Part shown: positions 51,162 to 60,408 of the stretch, piece after piece
How positions within the stretch are numbered: position 1 is the stretch's first letter
Layout: each line of letters opens with the position of its first letter
Source of the DNA: CAYUEN01 sp964443745
GTDB lineage: Bacteria; Campylobacterota; Campylobacteria; Campylobacterales; QNZT01
NCBI GenBank assembly: GCA_964443745.1
Contig: CAYUEN010000003.1
Coordinates: forward strand, 35,135 to 99,134
Direction: 5' to 3'
Length of the DNA: 64,000 nt
Translations under genes and position numbers: made by a program
Notes under the pieces: model-generated
Told to the model about the DNA's origin: nothing
Seen by the model: the letters and a program-made list of their open reading frames with translations, nothing else
The model's database searches: none

Positions 51162-52125
51162 GCGAAACCTCCGCTACCTCCAGCTCTTTGCATATCCCTC
51201 CCTGCTCCAGGCGGTAGCGTGAAAAGTCGTTCGCGATACACCAGTGCCCGCGATAGTGGGCTTTTAGCTCTTTTTCCAGCGGTGCCGTTGTCTGCGCGGA
51301 ACGGTTGTAGCGCGCACTGATGTGGGTGGCGATGAGGTTTTTGACATGGTGCTTCTGCGCGCTTTTCGCAAGCGCTTCGGCCGTGGTATGTAGCACCTTC
51401 TTCGCGAGCCGTTCGTAATCTCTTCGTGTGTAGGTACACTCATGAACGAGCAGATCGAGATACTCGAGCTTTTCTCCCATCACTTCCGGGTCGGCGTTGT
51501 CTCCCGCGATGATGAGACGACGGCCCGGAATCGGCTCTTTCATGTACTCCGCGGCGATATAGCGTCTTTTGTTTACCACCAGATTCTCTCCCCGTTTGAG
51601 TCTCCCGTAGAGGGGTGAGGGTTCGAGTCCGTCGGCGCGAAGTTTCGCTTCGTCGAGTTTGTTGGCGATCGTGTGCTCTCTCAGATAGAAGCCGTAACAG
51701 GCGATGCTGTGGCGCATCGGAAGCGTTTCGATTTCGAATTTGGGAAAGGTGAAGGTCTGATGGGGGGCGTATTCGACGATTGTGAAAGGAAAATCGAGAC
51801 GAAGCTGCGTGATCTCTATGATCGTCTCCAACATCCGGCGGATACCGGGCGGTCCGTATATGGTGAGGGGGCGGGTGACGTTGTCCATCTTTCGCGATCC
51901 GAGCAATCCCGGTAGCCCGTAGACATGATCGCCGTGCAGATGGGTGAGAAACACCGCGTCGATCTTGCCGATGGAGAGGTGGCTTTTTTGTATCTGATGC
52001 TGCGTACCCTCTCCGCAGTCGAAAAGATACCAGCCCCGCTCCTGGGAGAGCCGGAGTCCCATCGCCGATACGTTTCGCTCACCGGTCGGTTTGCCTGCGC
52101 TCGTTCCCAAAAAGGTAAGCTCCAC
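51139..52125 (-). CDS. rnz: Ribonuclease Z
   Basis: tRNA 3'-endonuclease of the metallo-beta-lactamase fold. FLTHLHGDHVYGLPG (near residues 60-74) is the HxHxDH zinc motif; a second set of ligands lies in the LLVHECTY and THISARY segments. Length 328 residues, a little over the usual 305. The GTG start at 52125 (VELTFLGTSAG) has AGGAGAGGAT directly upstream; the upstream in-frame codons read through the ribosome site. Its 3' end overlaps the end of the convergent cytochrome gene by 23 bases. Confidence 0.9.
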   Translation of the reverse strand: MELTFLGTSAGKPTGERNVSAMGLRLSQERGWYLFDCGEGTQHQIQKSHLSIGKIDAVFLTHLHGDHVYGLPGLLGSRKMDNVTRPLTIYGPPGIRRMLETIIEITQLRLDFPFTIVEYAPHQTFTFPKFEIETLPMRHSIACYGFYLREHTIANKLDEAKLRADGLEPSPLYGRLKRGENLVVNKRRYIAAEYMKEPIPGRRLIIAGDNADPEVMGEKLEYLDLLVHECTYTRRDYERLAKKVLHTTAEALAKSAQKHHVKNLIATHISARYNRSAQTTAPLEKELKAHYRGHWCIANDFSRYRLEQGGICKELEVAEVSLNSRQEP

Positions 52126-52133
52126 ATCCTCTC

Positions 52134-52454
52134 CTAGAAGGTGATATTTTCGATCAGTTCGATCGTTTCGTCCACGATTACCGCATCCAGACAAAAATCG
52201 CAATCGAACCGATTTTTGCTCATATAGATCCGTGCCGTTTTGAGAATTTTGGAGAGTTTGGCCGGGGTGATACGGGCGGCGGGGTGGTTGGGGCCGCTTT
52301 TGACTTCGACGAAGTGGAGTGTGTCGTTTTTGTATGCGACGATATCGATCTCTCCGAATCTGGAATGAAAATTTCGATCGAGAATCGCATATCCCCTTTT
52401 TTCGAGATACGCCGCCGCCCTCTTTTCGGCGATCTCCCCTTTAGATCGGCTCAA
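52134..52454 (-). CDS. yraN: YraN-family (UPF0102) endonuclease-like protein
   Basis: Small restriction-endonuclease-fold protein of 106 residues, cytoplasmic, function not established. GEIAEKRAAAYLEKRGYAILDRNFHSRFGEIDIVAYKN carries the conserved Glu in GEIDIV (near residues 32-37) and VEVKSGPNHP (near 49-58), the D-ExK nuclease-like core. Start overlaps the formate dehydrogenase end by 14 bases. Confidence 0.88.
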   Translation of the reverse strand: MSRSKGEIAEKRAAAYLEKRGYAILDRNFHSRFGEIDIVAYKNDTLHFVEVKSGPNHPAARITPAKLSKILKTARIYMSKNRFDCDFCLDAVIVDETIELIENITF

Positions 52455-54507
52455 CTTTAACCCTGATCGACTTGAATCTCGCCGTCTTGGTCAACTCGTC
52501 GCACTCGTCTCCAAAGAGAAAATTGATGCGGCTTTTGGCATGATGAAACGTCGTAAAAAGCGTTCCTTTTCTGATGGTGTCGGAGAGCTTGAGTTTGAGC
52601 GGCTGGGTTCGGCCGTATCGGGAGCGGAGCACGACATATCTCTTCCCGCCGAAATATTCGCTATCTTCGCTGCTTGCCAGCACGACATCTTCACTGTAAC
52701 GCTCCATCAATCTGGGGCTCTCTTTCGTCTGGGCGGCATTGTTGTAGTGGACGGTGATACGCCCCGTCGTCAGATAGAAATCCCGTCTTCTCTTTTCGAT
52801 CAACTCTTTGACCATACCGCGAAGAAGATATCGTTTGTAGCGAAAATGGCCCAGGCCGTCTTTGGTACGGAACGTCCGCGTATGGAGGATCGGTGTTTCG
52901 CTCTCAAGTATCGGCCACTGCATCCCTTCGACGCGTTTGGCTTCCAGTTTCTCGTAGCTTGCGCCCGAAAAACGGGCGGGTGCTTTGCGGCGTACTTCAT
53001 CCCAGATCTGGCGGGTGGATTCGTACTCCATGCAGTGTCCGAGTGCACGGGCGATTCCCTGGATCACTTCCCAGTCGTCGGGAAGGTCGTTGTTCACGAG
53101 GGGCTGGGAGAGATGAAGTCGGCGTTCGGCATTGATATAGACACCGCTCTTTTCGTAACCGCTCTTTACGCCGAAGACGACATCGGCATATCGGGTGATT
53201 TCGTTGTCGAAAAGTTCGTTGACCACGAGAAGTTCGAGGTTTTCCAGTGCTCGGTGGATTTTGGTTTGATTGGCATGTATATGCGCGATATCTTCACCCA
53301 TATTGAAGAGCGCTTTTATTTCTCCCTCTTGCATCGCTTCGATCAGGTCGGGAGTCTTCTTGCCCTCTACGAGGGGAGGACGGTAATCCGGATCGTAATA
53401 GGGCAGGCAACCCATATCGCAGGTGCCTTGTACGTTGTTCTGGCCTCGCAGCGGTATCAGCCCCGCCCCCTCTTTGCCGATGTTTCCCGTCAGCAAAGCG
53501 AGATTGCAGATGGCGCTGACGGCATACGATCCGTCCTGATGTTCGGTAACCCCCAACCCCCAGAGAATCAGCGATTTTCCGGAAGCGTAGCGTCTGGCAA
53601 CCGCCTTGATTTTTTCCGCCAGATCTTCGTATCCCGGAATCTTCAGAAAAAAATCCGGATCGGCGTAGGGGTCGTTTAGAATCTCCTCGCGGTATCGATC
53701 GAATCCTGTGGTACGCTCTTTGACGAACGCCTCGTCCCAGAGCCTCTCCTCGAGGATCGTACGCGCCATCATATTCAAAAAGAGCAGATTCGATTCATAC
53801 GGCAGGATGCAGTTGATTTCGGCCACTTTGGAGAGTGTGATCTTTCTGACGTCGAAGATCGCGAGTGCGGCGCCGTTTCGGACGGCGGAAACGATCTTGT
53901 TGGCGACGATCGGATGCGCTTCGGTGGTGTTGGATCCGATGACGACGATGAAATCCGTCTTTTTGATATCTCCGAAGGGGTTGGTCGCGGCCCCCTCTCC
54001 CACGACGGCCCGCATACCCTTGAGGGTGGGGGCGTGGCAGACGCGGGCGCAGTTGTCGATATGGGGAGAACGGATGACATGGCGGGTGAATTTCTGAAAT
54101 AGATAGGAACTTTCACAGCTCGTTCTCGCGCCGCCGATCGCCGCGAAGGAGAAATTTCCGTATCGGGAGGTGATTTGGGAAAGCTTCCATGCCACCAGTT
54201 GATAAGCCAGATCCAAAGAGGGGTAGATATAGCCATCCGGATTGACACTGTAACTGTTGAGTGCCTTTTTTAGATGGGTAGGGATGAAAAGCTCGTTTTT
54301 ATCGAGAAAACTCTTTTTGATCTTCACCGCTTTGAGGCGGTTGGGGGAGTGGACGAAATCGAACCCCTCTTTTCCTTTGACACAGAGTTTGCCCTCCGAA
54401 ACGACTCCCTCTTTGCGTGCGCGAATCGATTTGATTCTGTTTTCCTGCACCGTGGCCGAAATATCGCATCCGACACCGCAGTAGGTACAGACAGAATCGA
54501 TCCGCAT
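52441..54507 (-). CDS. Cysteine-type cytoplasmic formate dehydrogenase (FdhF-like molybdoenzyme)
   Basis: Molybdopterin oxidoreductase of 688 residues, no signal peptide. Cysteines 7, 10, 14 and 42 bind [4Fe-4S]; NCARVCHAP (near residues 148-156) corresponds to FdhF CARVU, with Cys in place of selenocysteine. The remainder has the MGD-binding GSNTTEAHPI and NNVQGTCDMG segments. It may oxidise formate or reduce CO2; partner electron carriers are not adjacent. It is placed between hom and yraN with a one-base gap to hom, a position not occupied by it in C. jejuni as I recall. Confidence 0.82.
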   Translation of the reverse strand: MRIDSVCTYCGVGCDISATVQENRIKSIRARKEGVVSEGKLCVKGKEGFDFVHSPNRLKAVKIKKSFLDKNELFIPTHLKKALNSYSVNPDGYIYPSLDLAYQLVAWKLSQITSRYGNFSFAAIGGARTSCESSYLFQKFTRHVIRSPHIDNCARVCHAPTLKGMRAVVGEGAATNPFGDIKKTDFIVVIGSNTTEAHPIVANKIVSAVRNGAALAIFDVRKITLSKVAEINCILPYESNLLFLNMMARTILEERLWDEAFVKERTTGFDRYREEILNDPYADPDFFLKIPGYEDLAEKIKAVARRYASGKSLILWGLGVTEHQDGSYAVSAICNLALLTGNIGKEGAGLIPLRGQNNVQGTCDMGCLPYYDPDYRPPLVEGKKTPDLIEAMQEGEIKALFNMGEDIAHIHANQTKIHRALENLELLVVNELFDNEITRYADVVFGVKSGYEKSGVYINAERRLHLSQPLVNNDLPDDWEVIQGIARALGHCMEYESTRQIWDEVRRKAPARFSGASYEKLEAKRVEGMQWPILESETPILHTRTFRTKDGLGHFRYKRYLLRGMVKELIEKRRRDFYLTTGRITVHYNNAAQTKESPRLMERYSEDVVLASSEDSEYFGGKRYVVLRSRYGRTQPLKLKLSDTIRKGTLFTTFHHAKSRINFLFGDECDELTKTARFKSIRVKVEPI

Positions 54508-54508
54508 C

Positions 54509-55777
54509 TTACGTCTCTATTCGGATGATCGAAAGCGGTGCCTTTACCACGTCGAGATCTTCGATCTCTCCGACGGCCTCTCTGATCTCTCTCTCCAGGC
54601 AGCTGTGCGTCGCGCACAGAAGCGTCGCACTCCGATCCAGGTGGGAAGGCTTTTGCAAAAAGGTGTCGATGGAGATGTTCAGACTGCCCAGGATTTTGGC
54701 GATTTTGGCCAGGACACCCGGTTTGTCCTCCACGCGCATTCTCAGGTAGTATCTGCTCTCGATCTCCTCTTTTTCACCCAGATAGAGGCTCTCTTCCAAA
54801 AATGGCTTCTTGAATCCCAGCATCGGGGAGCTCTGTCCGGCCCGCGCGATTTCCACGATATCGGAGATCACGGCGCTCGCCGTTGCGTCGCCGCCCGCAC
54901 CGGGGCCGTAGTAGAGCGTTTCGCCCACGCAGTCGCCGATGACGCTGATACCGTTCATCACGCCATCGATTTTGGCGATCATCTGCTCTTCGGGGATCAA
55001 AACAGGATGGACGCGCAGTTCGACTTTTCTGCCGATTTTTTTGGCGATTCCCAGGAGTTTGATGCTGTAGCCGAACTCTTTGGCGAAATCGATATCTTCC
55101 GCCGTGATGTTTTCGATTCCTTCGATCAGAATATCCTCCGGTTTGGCGTCGATTCCGTAGGCGATGGAGGCGAGGATCAACAGTTTGTGCGCCGCGTCGA
55201 ACCCACCGACGTCGAAAGTCGGATCGGCTTCGGCGTATCCGAGCTCTTGCGCCTCTTTGAGAACCGTTTCGTATGCGACGCCCGCTTGCATCATTTTGGT
55301 CAGCATATAGTTGCAAGTACCGTTCATGATGCCCTTGATCGAAAGGATATGGTTGGCGCTAAGCCCCACCTTGAGAGCGTTGATGATGGGGATTCCTCCC
55401 GCCACACTCGCTTCGTAACCGATTGGAATGTCTCCCGCGATCTTCTGCAGGTCGTAGCGGTGATAAGCCAGCAGCGCTTTGTTGGCCGTGACGACGGCCT
55501 TTTTTTTGGAGAGGGCGGTTTTGACCACTCTGTAGGCCTCTTCCACGCCGCCCATCAGTTCGACGACGATGTCGATATCGGGATCGTTCAGCACTTCGTC
55601 GATATCGTCCGTCAGCGGAATATCGACGTCGCGTTTTCGTGAAAGATCCCGAACGACTCCCTTGACGACGCTCAGCTCTTTTCCCGCACGCGCGGTAATG
55701 ATGTCCCGGTTGCGCTGAAGGATATTCGCGACACTCTCCCCTACGGTGCCCACACCTACGATCGCGATCTTTATCAT
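54509..55777 (-). CDS. hom: Homoserine dehydrogenase
   Basis: NAD(P)H-dependent reduction of aspartate semialdehyde to homoserine for threonine and methionine synthesis. Residues 1-25 (IKIAIVGVGTVGESVANIL) form the nucleotide fold, GGVEEAYRVV and the catalytic Lys region follow, and a C-terminal ACT domain (near 345-420, VEDKPGVLAKIAKIL) is present for feedback control. 422 residues. ATG at 55777 overlaps the upstream aminotransferase stop; longer in-frame readings lie inside that gene. Confidence 0.95.
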   Translation of the reverse strand: MIKIAIVGVGTVGESVANILQRNRDIITARAGKELSVVKGVVRDLSRKRDVDIPLTDDIDEVLNDPDIDIVVELMGGVEEAYRVVKTALSKKKAVVTANKALLAYHRYDLQKIAGDIPIGYEASVAGGIPIINALKVGLSANHILSIKGIMNGTCNYMLTKMMQAGVAYETVLKEAQELGYAEADPTFDVGGFDAAHKLLILASIAYGIDAKPEDILIEGIENITAEDIDFAKEFGYSIKLLGIAKKIGRKVELRVHPVLIPEEQMIAKIDGVMNGISVIGDCVGETLYYGPGAGGDATASAVISDIVEIARAGQSSPMLGFKKPFLEESLYLGEKEEIESRYYLRMRVEDKPGVLAKIAKILGSLNISIDTFLQKPSHLDRSATLLCATHSCLEREIREAVGEIEDLDVVKAPLSIIRIET

Positions 55778-56994
55778 AAGGCTCCTTTCTGGAGTTGTTG
55801 GAGGTATTTTTTGATATTTCTGGCGGCTTGTCGTGTTCGCTTCTCGTTTTCGATCAGGGCGATCCTCACATATTGATCGCCATGTTCGCCGAATCCGACT
55901 CCTGGGCTGACGGCCACCTTCGCTTCGCGCAGCAGTTGTTTGGAAAACTCCATACTTCCCAGATGCGCGGCGACTTTCGGAAGTTTCGCCCAGACGAACA
56001 TTGTCGATTTGGGTTTTTCGATCTCCCATCCCGCTTTCGAGAAGCTCTCGCAAAGCACGTTGCGCCGTTTTTCGTATTTTGCGATGATATCTGCGACACA
56101 ATCTTGCGGGCCGTTGAGGGCGACGGTGGCGGCCACCTGGATCGGCGTGAACATTCCGTAGTCGAACCACGACTTGATTTTTTGCAAGGCGCCGATCATC
56201 CGCGCGTTTCCGACGAAAAAACCGACTCTCCATCCGGCCATGTTGTAGCTTTTGGAGAGGGTGAAACTCTCGACGGCGACATCTTTCGCCCCTTCGACTT
56301 CGAAGATGGAGGGGGTTTTGTAGCCATCGAACGTGATATCGGCGTAGGCGATATCGCTGATGATATAGAAACGCTCCTCTTTGGCTACCTTCACGAGCCT
56401 TTCGTAAAATCCCTTCTCCACCGTGACGGTGGTGGGATTGTGGGGGAAGTTAACGACGACGAATTTCGGTCTGGGAAGCGATTCGTCGAGTGCGGTGTAG
56501 AGTTTTTGAAAGAAAAAATCTTCATCGAGCTCGTAGTTTTCGTTGTATGCCATCGGCATTTTGACGACGTTGGCGCCCGCTATGACGAAAGCGTGGGTAT
56601 GGATGGGATAAGCGGGATCCGGTACGATGGCGACATCCCCCTGGTTGGTGATCGCCTGAACGAGATGGACGTATCCCTCCTTCGATCCCATTGTCGCGAC
56701 CGCTTCGGTATTGGGGTCCAGGATCACGCCGTATTTGCGCTCGTACCAGTTGCAGATCGCCAGTCGCAGTTTGTAGATACCCTTGCTGGCGGAGTAACCG
56801 TAGTTTTTGGGTTTGAGGGCGGCTTCGACCAGTTTGTCGACGATATGCTGAGGGGTGGGGCCGTCGGGATTGCCCATACTGAAATCGATGATATCCTCGC
56901 CCGCCCGTCTGGCGCCCATTTTGATCTCGTTGATCTCGGCGAAGACGTAGTTTGGCAGGCGGTTGATCGTGTTGAATTGTATTTCGTCGAACAT
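55774..56994 (-). CDS. Class I/II aminotransferase (AlaC/aspartate-type)
   Basis: PLP-dependent aminotransferase, 406 residues. The PLP lysine lies in SKSYNMAGWRVGF (near residue 240), with SMGNPDGPTPQHIV (near 39-52), NFPHNPTT (near 176-183) and the terminal SPGVGFGEHG segment. Closest in look to alanine or aspartate aminotransferases used next to hom in Campylobacterota. ATG start; 12 bases downstream of the envelope protein gene. Confidence 0.88.
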   Translation of the reverse strand: MFDEIQFNTINRLPNYVFAEINEIKMGARRAGEDIIDFSMGNPDGPTPQHIVDKLVEAALKPKNYGYSASKGIYKLRLAICNWYERKYGVILDPNTEAVATMGSKEGYVHLVQAITNQGDVAIVPDPAYPIHTHAFVIAGANVVKMPMAYNENYELDEDFFFQKLYTALDESLPRPKFVVVNFPHNPTTVTVEKGFYERLVKVAKEERFYIISDIAYADITFDGYKTPSIFEVEGAKDVAVESFTLSKSYNMAGWRVGFFVGNARMIGALQKIKSWFDYGMFTPIQVAATVALNGPQDCVADIIAKYEKRRNVLCESFSKAGWEIEKPKSTMFVWAKLPKVAAHLGSMEFSKQLLREAKVAVSPGVGFGEHGDQYVRIALIENEKRTRQAARNIKKYLQQLQKGAL

Positions 56995-57006
56995 GATGGT
57001 GACAAC

Positions 57007-57828
57007 CTATCTTTTGGAAATATAGATACTGATGCCGCGTCTGAGGTTTTCCAGCGTATAGATATCGTCGATCTTGATATATTTCGCCCGCTCAGGCACG
57101 TTTAGTTTGATATTATAGCCTCTTTTCTCTTGGGAGACGTTGTCTATCATGTTGAGCGCGCGGTCGTAAAAGACGATGTAAGGGTGCCAACTGTTACCCT
57201 TGTGGCTGTTGATGACGACGGTGCGGGCGTTTTCGACATCGAACCAGTAGGGGCTCAGCGGTTTTCTGTAACTGTTCTTTCGGTTGTAGATCACTTTTCT
57301 AGTAAGAAGGTGGGCACGGGAAATATCGATATTGTAGCGCCATCCGTTGGCAGAAAAGTGCCGAATCTCCTCGAGTTTCGCACCCCGTTTCGCAAATTCG
57401 GCAGCGAGTATTTCAGGATCGATGAGGGTATCGCTTTCGAGAGTCACACTCCAGAGAAAGCCGCTTCTGTCACGCATCGCCTTTTTGGTGAAGAGATTGT
57501 TGTAACCGATGTCGCTCATTACATTTTTGACGAGTTTTGTGAAAAGTGCCGGTTCGTCATCCTGGGGCGTGGCGAAGCTGAGTGTGAGCAGCCTCGTATG
57601 GGGCAGTTGCAGTTTCAGCAGACCGTTGGCCTTCAGTTTCGCGGCGACCTTTCGAATATCGACGCCATAAGGGGTAAGATAGCGGCTATGGTCATGAAAG
57701 AGAATACGAATCAGCTTCTGATTGCTTTGATAACTGCGCGAACCGATCATCTCCCTGATTTGGGACGTGAGTGCGTCACCGAAAAGGAGAGAGCCCATCA
57801 GTAGCGAGGCTATGATGATTCTTACCAT
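57007..57828 (-). CDS. Exported protein of unknown function
   Basis: Protein of 273 residues with a signal peptide (MVRIIIASLLMGSLLFG). The mature part is mixed alpha/beta and basic, with Tyr/Asn-rich strands (KVIYNRKNSYRKPLSPYW) and no Cys pairs. It occupies the same place, between the aminotransferase and a membrane protein, as an uncharacterised periplasmic protein in C. jejuni (recalled as Cj0151c). Its start overlaps the previous gene end by seven bases, and both may form an envelope complex. Confidence 0.75.
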   Translation of the reverse strand: MVRIIIASLLMGSLLFGDALTSQIREMIGSRSYQSNQKLIRILFHDHSRYLTPYGVDIRKVAAKLKANGLLKLQLPHTRLLTLSFATPQDDEPALFTKLVKNVMSDIGYNNLFTKKAMRDRSGFLWSVTLESDTLIDPEILAAEFAKRGAKLEEIRHFSANGWRYNIDISRAHLLTRKVIYNRKNSYRKPLSPYWFDVENARTVVINSHKGNSWHPYIVFYDRALNMIDNVSQEKRGYNIKLNVPERAKYIKIDDIYTLENLRRGISIYISKR

Positions 57829-58862
57829 GTGATCCCCCGACTGTAACTGTAGTATGTTTTGTTGTCTATCTCTCTGATTTTGCCATCTTTATATAAAAGA
57901 CGGACTTTTCTTTTGGAGCGGATCGGGATACGTTTACCCCGGTAATAAACCTTGATACGTGGATGGCCGGAAATGATCAGCATATCTCTCTTCGCATTCA
58001 GACGAAGCGGTTTTCGGATCAGATAACTTCTTTTTTTGTAGTTGTCGAGATAGAGAATACCGATCCATGCCCGGTTGATCGGCTCGATGTAGAGTTTGCT
58101 TGGATATGTCGTATTTTGAGAGGAGGTCTTCGTGGTCGCGGAGAGAACCTCTTTGGGAGCCGGTTCGACTTTTGGGGTGTCGGATATGCCGGAAGAAGAT
58201 GAAGATAGTGTTTCGCTACTATTGGTCTCTTTGGTTTCGGATGTCGTGTTGGTCTCCGATGCGTTTTTTTCCGAAGAGAGGTTTTGCTCTTTGAAGAGGG
58301 TGGCGACCGCTTTGTCCAGATCGATATCGTTTTCGGGTATCTGCGTGGCATTGGCGGAGGAAACGGCCGATTCGTTCGTTTCGCTGCCGTTTGTTTCGAT
58401 CGCGACGGGGACCGGAACGGTATCGTTTCGCTCTTTGTGTTTGATCAGATTTTCACTCGCCTCTTTGAGAATCGTCGTATTCTGGGCGGGTTCGGTGAAC
58501 GTTTCGGTATTTTTGCCCGTTTTGAAAAAAAGCAGATAGAGAAGTAGAGCAAATAGCAAAATCGCGAGGATGATCAGAGGAAGTCGCTTTTTCCATTCGG
58601 GAGGTTCGGGTTTGACGTATTCGTTGAAGAGTTGAGGCTCCTCCTCTTTGTGCGATTCGTAGTATTTCAGGCATGCCTCTCTAAGATCCCCCAGACCCAG
58701 ACCGTATTCACGCTCTAGAATCTGAATGAAACCGAGCGCTTTGGTCTTGTGGAATCTTTCGAAATCCTGATCCAGAAGCGCTTCGAGGTCGTTGATATTG
58801 ATGAAAGTTTTTTCCGAGACCTTCTCGAGCCCCAGTTCCTTGATCTGTTTGATTGCATCCAT
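57822..58862 (-). CDS. Single-pass membrane protein, RodZ-like layout
   Basis: Protein of 346 residues: a cytoplasmic helical domain (about 1-92), a membrane segment (near 96-113, LPLIILAILLFALLLYLL), a long Ser/Thr/Asn/Glu-rich linker (about 120-245) and a basic beta-like C-terminal domain in the periplasm (about 250-346). The order resembles RodZ-type cell-shape proteins, though the helix-turn-helix identity of the N-terminus is not clear. ATG at 58862, next to the rlmB stop; seven earlier codons have no ribosome site. Counterpart recalled in C. jejuni is Cj0152c. Function unknown. Confidence 0.75.
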   Translation of the reverse strand: MDAIKQIKELGLEKVSEKTFININDLEALLDQDFERFHKTKALGFIQILEREYGLGLGDLREACLKYYESHKEEEPQLFNEYVKPEPPEWKKRLPLIILAILLFALLLYLLFFKTGKNTETFTEPAQNTTILKEASENLIKHKERNDTVPVPVAIETNGSETNESAVSSANATQIPENDIDLDKAVATLFKEQNLSSEKNASETNTTSETKETNSSETLSSSSSGISDTPKVEPAPKEVLSATTKTSSQNTTYPSKLYIEPINRAWIGILYLDNYKKRSYLIRKPLRLNAKRDMLIISGHPRIKVYYRGKRIPIRSKRKVRLLYKDGKIREIDNKTYYSYSRGITW

Positions 58863-58863
58863 G

Positions 58864-59544
58864 TTAGCTTCGCATCCTGTCACATAATATTGCCGCCGCG
58901 GCGCCGACGTTGAGAGAGTCGAAATCGTGTTCCATTTCGATAGTGACGTCTCGGTCGCAGAGTCGGCGTACCTTCGCGGAAATACCCTCTCCTTCGCTTC
59001 CTAGTACCAGCACCTTTCGGGGGGCGAACGAAACCCCTCTGACATCCTCTCCCCCCGTTGTCGCGCAATAGATCGTCAATCCGGCCTGTTTGAGTTCGTT
59101 TAGGGCCGTGGCGGTATCGGGAAAAAGCGAGACGGGAAGATCGAGCAACGCTCCGCTGCTGGATCTGACGGCCGTTTCGAGATTGAGCCGTTTCATACCG
59201 CCGACGATCAACCCTTCCACGCCCAGCGCCCACGCGCTTCTGGCGATCGCCCCGATATTTCCCATATCGGTCACGCCGGAGAGCAGCAATAGAAAATCTT
59301 TGGTTTTGAAATCGGAAAGGGGATGCAAAGGAATCGGTTCGATTTCGAGCAAAAACCCCTGATGATTCCCTCCTCTGGCGAGACTTTGCGCTTTTTTCGG
59401 GTCGAGCTTGACGATCTTTTTCCCGCTTTTGGCGATTTGTGAAAAGCGTTTTTTGTCGATCTCTTTGGCGAGATAGAGTTCCCGGATCGATTCGGGATGG
59501 TGCTCCAGGATATGGAAAAAGATCTGCTTGCCGTATACTATCAT
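58864..59544 (-). CDS. rlmB: TrmH/SpoU-family rRNA methyltransferase (RlmB-like)
   Basis: 2'-O-ribose methyltransferase with a knotted SPOUT fold, 226 residues. An L30e-like N-terminal domain (about 1-70) precedes motifs LLLSGVTDMGNIGAIARSA (near 84-102), LVLGSEGEGIS (near 183-193) and the C-terminal SLNVGAAAAIL (near 210-220). The start is uncertain: ATG at 59544 follows GGAG at only 3 bases; the ATG at 59553 is another option. G2251 of 23S rRNA is the usual target but tRNA targets exist. Confidence 0.88.
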   Translation of the reverse strand: MIVYGKQIFFHILEHHPESIRELYLAKEIDKKRFSQIAKSGKKIVKLDPKKAQSLARGGNHQGFLLEIEPIPLHPLSDFKTKDFLLLLSGVTDMGNIGAIARSAWALGVEGLIVGGMKRLNLETAVRSSSGALLDLPVSLFPDTATALNELKQAGLTIYCATTGGEDVRGVSFAPRKVLVLGSEGEGISAKVRRLCDRDVTIEMEHDFDSLNVGAAAAILCDRMRS

Positions 59545-59592
59545 GGGCTCCATTTTACACAAATTTTTTTACCGTTAGGTTAAAGGGGATGA

Positions 59593-60408
59593 CTAGTTCC
59601 CGTCCAGCAAAGAGCGGTAGCAATCTTTGGGCGATTTGCCGGTGATTTTGGCCAGAAGTCTTGCCGCCTGTTTCTTGGGAAGATCGAGCGAGAGAATCTC
59701 TTCTTCCGTGATCGGGATCGTTTTATTTACAGAAGCCTTGAGGACCGCGACCCATTCGCCCCTGATCTTTTCCTGAGAGAGCGTTTTTTGAAGCGAGGGG
59801 GCGGTTCCCCGGAAATGTTTTTCGTGCAGTTTGGTCGCCTCCTTGAGCAAAAAGAGCTCTCTTTCGGGCGCGATCGCGGCTATCTGCTCCAGTAGTTTCG
59901 TCAATCGGTGGGGAGCTTCGTAGAGAATCGTCGTATAACCGCTATAGAGCGCTTCATGAAGTGCGCTTTCGCGTGCTTTGCCTTTGTGCGGCAAAAAACC
60001 GAAAAAGAGAAATTTCGTTTCGCAATATCCGCTCGCCACATAGGCCAGCAAGGCGGCGTTGGCTCCCGGTAATACCCGGTAAGGGATGTCGTGGCGCTGC
60101 GCATATATGATCAGCGCGCATCCGGGATCGCTGATACCGGGCATTCCGGCGTCGCTCATATAAGCGACTTCCTCTTCGAAAAGGGCGGGGTCGAGCTTTT
60201 CGAGCAACGATTTTTCGTTGTGGGAATGGAGGGAGATGAAATTTCGAATGTTCGGTTTGAAATCGTACCGTTCGGAGAGCAGATGCAGGAGCTTTTTCGT
60301 GACTCTGGTGTCTTCACAAAAAAGCGTCGAGACACGCTCCAGGAGCCTGAGACTCCCAAGAGAGATGTCTTCGAGATTCCCTATGGGTGTCGGGATGAAG
60401 TAGAGCAA
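59593..60408 (-). CDS. rsmI: 16S rRNA (cytidine1402-2'-O)-methyltransferase
   Basis: Tetrapyrrole-methylase-fold enzyme of 271 residues that methylates C1402 ribose in the ribosomal P site. Starts LYFIPTPIGNLEDISLGSL (residues 2-20) and has the SAM loop ISDAGMPGISDPG-type segment (MSDAGMPGISDPG near 83-95) and FFGFLPHKGKAR (near 134-145). ATG directly follows the rpmE stop with no gap. Confidence 0.95.
   Translation of the reverse strand: MLYFIPTPIGNLEDISLGSLRLLERVSTLFCEDTRVTKKLLHLLSERYDFKPNIRNFISLHSHNEKSLLEKLDPALFEEEVAYMSDAGMPGISDPGCALIIYAQRHDIPYRVLPGANAALLAYVASGYCETKFLFFGFLPHKGKARESALHEALYSGYTTILYEAPHRLTKLLEQIAAIAPERELFLLKEATKLHEKHFRGTAPSLQKTLSQEKIRGEWVAVLKASVNKTIPITEEEILSLDLPKKQAARLLAKITGKSPKDCYRSLLDGN

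Noticed and set aside
55778..56233. A 150-residue N-terminal extension of homoserine dehydrogenase
   Set aside because: It overlaps the aminotransferase gene, is Arg-rich and low in hydrophobics, and the ATG at 55777 matches the nucleotide-fold start.
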